A DNA stretch of 64,000 bases from Rhynchonema sp. JSB1_4 (lineage: Eukaryota; Nematoda; Chromadorea; Monhysterida; Xyalidae): NCBI GenBank assembly GCA_030248065.1, contig JASAMV010007064.1, positions 1 through 64,000 on the forward strand, read 5' to 3'. The notes below the pieces were generated by a model. It did no database searches. It worked only from the letters and a program-made list of their open reading frames with translations, and was not told the origin of the DNA. Positions 60,379-64,000 of this stretch are shown here, one piece after another; position 1 is the stretch's first letter; every line of letters starts with the position of its first letter. The position numbers were made by a program, and so were the translations under genes.

Positions 60379-63300
60379 TTAGCACTCTTCCTTCATCAGC
60401 ATGTCGCGTAGATAGGCTTGTTGACGTCTGGATATGATTTCAAATATTAAGCTATTGATAGTGAAAAGTAAAAAATCTTTTAGACTTTTTTTGGACGAAG
60501 AAATAAAATTTATTCGTCAACGGCACTCACAAACTCCTCCAGAACTCTTCTTCGTTCTCGAGCACGCATTCATCTTTTCTCTTTGTCGTCAGCTGCGGAC
60601 ACTTTCTCACTGAAACAATTATTCGTTTTTCAGGTCGAGATTTGATGAAATCTATTTTTTCAAGTTAAAATTAACACGCAAAGAAACAAAACGAACAGCA
60701 TCTGCCGAAAAGTAGATAACTATCGTGGCATCTACACTGTCCGATGCCGGGCTTGTCCGAGTTCTTCTCGCATCGCGCCCGTTTGCAGCGCGATGTGCAT
60801 TCTTTGTCCGCTTTGCAACCGTATTCGCCCGGGTAGAGTTTACTTCAAGATAAGAATCATTGTTAAGGGCACCCTTAGTCATAGTGGAAAATGGAAATGG
60901 AAATGAAAAAAATAATCTATGTAAAAGTTTTCCATTTCCATTTCCATTTTCCAATATGACTGAGGGCACAGTGGAAAATGGAAATGAAATAAAACATTTC
61001 CTGCAGCAGTTATGATTTGGCATGTGACAAAAAACATTTTTTCTTCCACTCAATTCTCGGCCGCTGATTTCACACAGAAATTATTTTGTTTCATTTCCAT
61101 TTTCCATTTTCCAGTGTGCCCTGAGTCACATTGGAAAATGGAAATGGAAAACTTGGACATATGTAGATTATTTTTTTATTTCCATTTCCATTTTCCACTA
61201 TAACCAAGGGCGCCCTAAGACACCTGAAAACAATAATTTGTCAACAATGCCTGACGCTTCAGGCCACATATGAGTATGTGACACTCACAGTTTGCATACG
61301 CCGTAGACACAGACTTCGTTGGGTAGACAGGTATCATCTGGGTTGTAGTCCTCGGTGTCGCTCGGTGGCGGACAATGCCGAGTGCCGTGCACGCGGAACC
61401 AAACTGGATTCGAATTGCGATTGAAACATTTGACTAGCTGTTGAAACATTACGCGTCAAAAAAACCTCAACGCACGATTGGTCTGATTGCCTTCCTTCTC
61501 AGTCGTGAACACTGGCTTCCGTTTGACGGGACTGAACTGAATGATACGACGACCACCGTACGGCGTGTAGGCGTGCAGGGCCTTAAATTTCAGGTTTAAT
61601 GGCATTTTCAGGCAGAAAATGCGTCCAAGCTTTCAGGCTTAAAGTTAGGCACCTGTTGATGAAGAATTCTCGGCGTGCGACTGCACATGGCACCGTTCGA
61701 CCAGCCATAATTTGTGCATGAACACGTTTGCATAATGCATGTGGCGCATCCAGCCGTGTAGCCGTTGCATTGGGTCGGTTGTTGACAGGGCATGCCCGGA
61801 ATCACACCAGCAACCGGGGAACGGGCTGGAAATTTGTGGAGAATTTTTGATTGGAAGTAATGCCTGAATTAGCAAGGTCAGTGAAACATTACGCGGCGAG
61901 CAGCAAGTGCCGGATTGTTGATTGCAGCCGCACGGCGGCGGACAGGCTTGTTGATAACCACATTGACAGACGGGACGCTGCGGCACCGGACAGATGTCGA
62001 TGTGGTGGTCGGGACAGCAGGCGCCTTGAAACATCAGGCAAACACTGTGCTAGGTATGTGAAACATCGAAACGTGCGATCTGAGCACGAACCTCGCATAC
62101 ACGCGGTGCCGATCGGACAATCGATCTGTGAGATGCAACGCTGGATGGCTGGAATGCCACTGGGACACAGCGGGTTCGGGATCGGACAACAGCCGATACC
62201 AGCTGAAACATTATTTGTGTTAGTCAGCTGAATTTTGACGGACCAATGAAAAAGAAAAAAGTTGGCTAAACTGACGTTTGCACGTGGTGACCAGCGGACA
62301 GCCACATTGTGACTCAATAGTGCAATCACACGGCGCACGAGGCGGCACGCCATCATCGCACAAGTCTGCGACACAACACACACCATCTAGACATTGTTGC
62401 CCGGTCGGACAAGTGCTACCGCCTTGACAACGCTGCGTCGGCACGTCACCTGTGATATAAGATTGGTTACGGTAACGGACGGAAGGCGAGCAATTGTTTG
62501 AGCTCCAAGGGAACACATTAAAAGTCTGTAAGTGGGAGAAAACAGTTTAGGTAAATTGCACGACCGTCTTCATGCACGAAACGTAGGAAAGTACATATAC
62601 GTATGTCCATAGGCGTTCAGGAAAGTGGAAAATGCTTCTTACCGTTTTTCCTTCTGTTGCTTTGGCTGGAAAAGCGCGAATTCTAGAAAGTAGGACGGTC
62701 AGTATCCAAAGTTAAAGCCGGGGAGAAAGGTCAGTGGAATTAGAACAGTTTTGAAAATACACAACATTCCAAGAAGAATAGGTGGTTTCGAAGTTTCAGA
62801 GAAGGAGGCATTCGTTTAGGCACATACGCATGCATTCTCGAACCATTCGGGCATCGCCGCAACGGGCAGCACACGCCACCGACACACGTCTCCCCGGCGG
62901 CACATTGGAAACTGCCGGCGCACCGTCGACTAGCCAACTCACCGTTGGGACAGCGTTGCAGCGAACAACACATACCGTTGGCACACTCCTCACCCGTCGG
63001 GCATTGACCTACACAATATGATATTAGTGATTTTTGTGTCGAAGTAGACTTGAGGTCACCATTGGAAAGTTGTCACTAAAATACCCGCTTGGGACACCAG
63101 TGGCTGCAAACCTGGTCTGGTACACAATCGACTGGCCGGTCGTCCGTTGGGACAAATTGCTGGACAACAGAGTCCTCCTTCCAAACACAGGCGATTCGCA
63201 CTTGATGGACCGCATGATGAACCAATGCGGGAACACCTGGGGCAAGAACAGATGTGGGGAAGGCAAAAGCAACAATCTTTTATTGCGATAAAAACTATGA

Positions 63301-63965
63301 ATAGAGTCTGTCAATTTGCCAAACTCACACTTCGATCGACGGTTCTCCAGTTGGGCACAGTGGCAGCGCACAGCATATCAGTCCGTCAATGCACTCAGCA
63401 CCGGCCGGACACACACCGCGATTGCACGGGCCTTGTGCTGGTTGACCGTTCGGACACGGGGGCATCGGGCAGCACAGACCACCTTGACAAAGGGCATTCG
63501 AGCCACACGTCTGACCCTCGTTCGTACAGCGAGATGTGGCGATGTCACCTGTGAACATCTTTGTAAAACATTAGAGAGATTCTAGCTGACTACTTTAGCT
63601 GGATCCCTTCCCAACATTGTGTACCAGATTGGCGCTCCGTCAGAACAGGTTACAGAAGCGGCGAAGTTCCTCCAGAAGAATTGAAGTAAGTCGCAGGGAG
63701 CAAACGATATTGTTGTATTATTGGTTCATGCCAGAGCGGTGAGAGAAGAGAAGTGATGCTGTTGATTTTAGTAACCTGTCGGACAAGCATCCAAAGCGCA
63801 GCACACATCATCAATACACTCCTCCCCCGTGGGGCAGCGACCCCTGTTGCACGGACCGGTGGGTTTCGCATTACCGGGGCACGTCAACGGACAACAAACA
63901 CCATTGACACATTCGGTTAGTCTGGGACAGGTGCGACCCTGGATACACAGATCGGTGGGGACGAC
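60379..63965 (-). CDS. EB/lustrin-type cysteine-rich extracellular protein (5' end beyond window)
   Basis: A secreted-type protein built of Cys-rich modules; the N-terminus lies past the right edge. Exons run 63965-63776, about 63549-63338, about 63240-63112, about 63008-62831, about 62450-62280, 62202-62090, 62030-61909, about 61826-61690, then several to 60379. Each module has a pattern such as CPTGEECIDDVCCALDACPT, CVNGVCCPL, CPTGQQCLDGVCC or CPNGQPAQGPCNRGVCPAG, characteristic of EB and lustrin-cystatin-like repeats found in nematode surface and matrix proteins. The C-terminal third changes to a different fold with spaced Cys (DTCLPNEVCVYGVCKL, YGCKADKECTSRCKRARCE) and a charged end (RQQAYLRDMLMKEEC, stop TAA 60379). 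Exon joins in the C-terminal third (61600-60379) are provisional. Function is not known beyond a likely structural or adhesive role. Confidence 0.75.
60863..61217. repeat. Composite inverted-repeat element made of GGAAAATGGAAATGG units
   Basis: The outer ends TTAAGGGCACCCTTAGTCAT and ATAACCAAGGGCGCCCTAA are inverted copies, each followed inward by ATAGTGGAAAATGGAAATGG or its complement. Two further facing sets of the same unit lie inside (60930-60985, 61095-61150). It therefore contains nested hairpins. It is intronic in the cysteine-rich protein gene and non-coding. Confidence 0.85.
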
Positions 63966-64000
63966 GCCTGTGAACACGGGGCAAGCATGCATACATTGTG

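Overview
The window is nuclear DNA from an animal. Genes are split into many small exons by GT-AG introns, codon use is animal-like, and there are no operons of bacterial type. The gene set is a patched-related (PTR/SSD) permease, an FkbM-family methyltransferase of the kind multiplied in nematodes, a PAN/apple plus thrombospondin-1 extracellular protein, and an EB/lustrin-like cysteine-rich protein. This points to an ecdysozoan, with a nematode most likely. The species cannot be named from the sequence alone, and acceptor sites are looser than the strict TTTTCAG of Caenorhabditis.

Layout. 1-8331 is one very large inverted repeat. Its core (about 2.3-6.0 kb) is GC-rich minisatellite and foldback DNA. 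Its outer arms carry the 5' exons of an endophilin-B gene: an intact copy on the right and a broken copy on the left. Intact genes then follow: endophilin-B (6940-16420, +), a CDF/ZnT-like transporter (17615-about 20496, +), an SLC22 organic-ion transporter (21077-24061, +), an FkbM-domain methyltransferase (24314-26247, -, convergent with SLC22), a repeat-rich intergenic region (26.3-30.7 kb), a patched-related protein (30779-36453, +), a gap holding a hAT-type MITE, an 11-PAN-domain secreted protein (38132-49574, -), a 3.5 kb gap, a LAPTM-like four-helix membrane protein (53062-54879, +), a RING-finger protein (55647-57070, -), a 3.3 kb gap, and the 3' part of a cysteine-rich EB-type protein (60379-63965, -) that runs off the right edge.

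The genes share no pathway. They are ordinary membrane traffic, transport and extracellular-matrix genes, so no gene cluster or co-operating system is evident. The striking features are in the non-coding DNA. (1) A 10-mer, TGAAACATCA / TGATGTTTCA, occurs exactly 31 times by my count between 15.7 and 62.1 kb, where about 0.1 would be expected by chance. Copies gather just inside intron ends, in both orientations, and several form part of the 3' splice site. (2) The multi-kilobase palindrome has mosaic divergence between its arms. (3) There is a varied set of short hairpin and MITE-like elements, two with 8-bp duplications typical of hAT and one family with TA-type duplications. (4) A second dispersed motif, GCACGGCACTAATATT, sits at the branch-point position of three homologous introns.

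Exon limits were read by eye from splice signals and reading-frame continuity. Positions given as 'about' may be off by a few bases.
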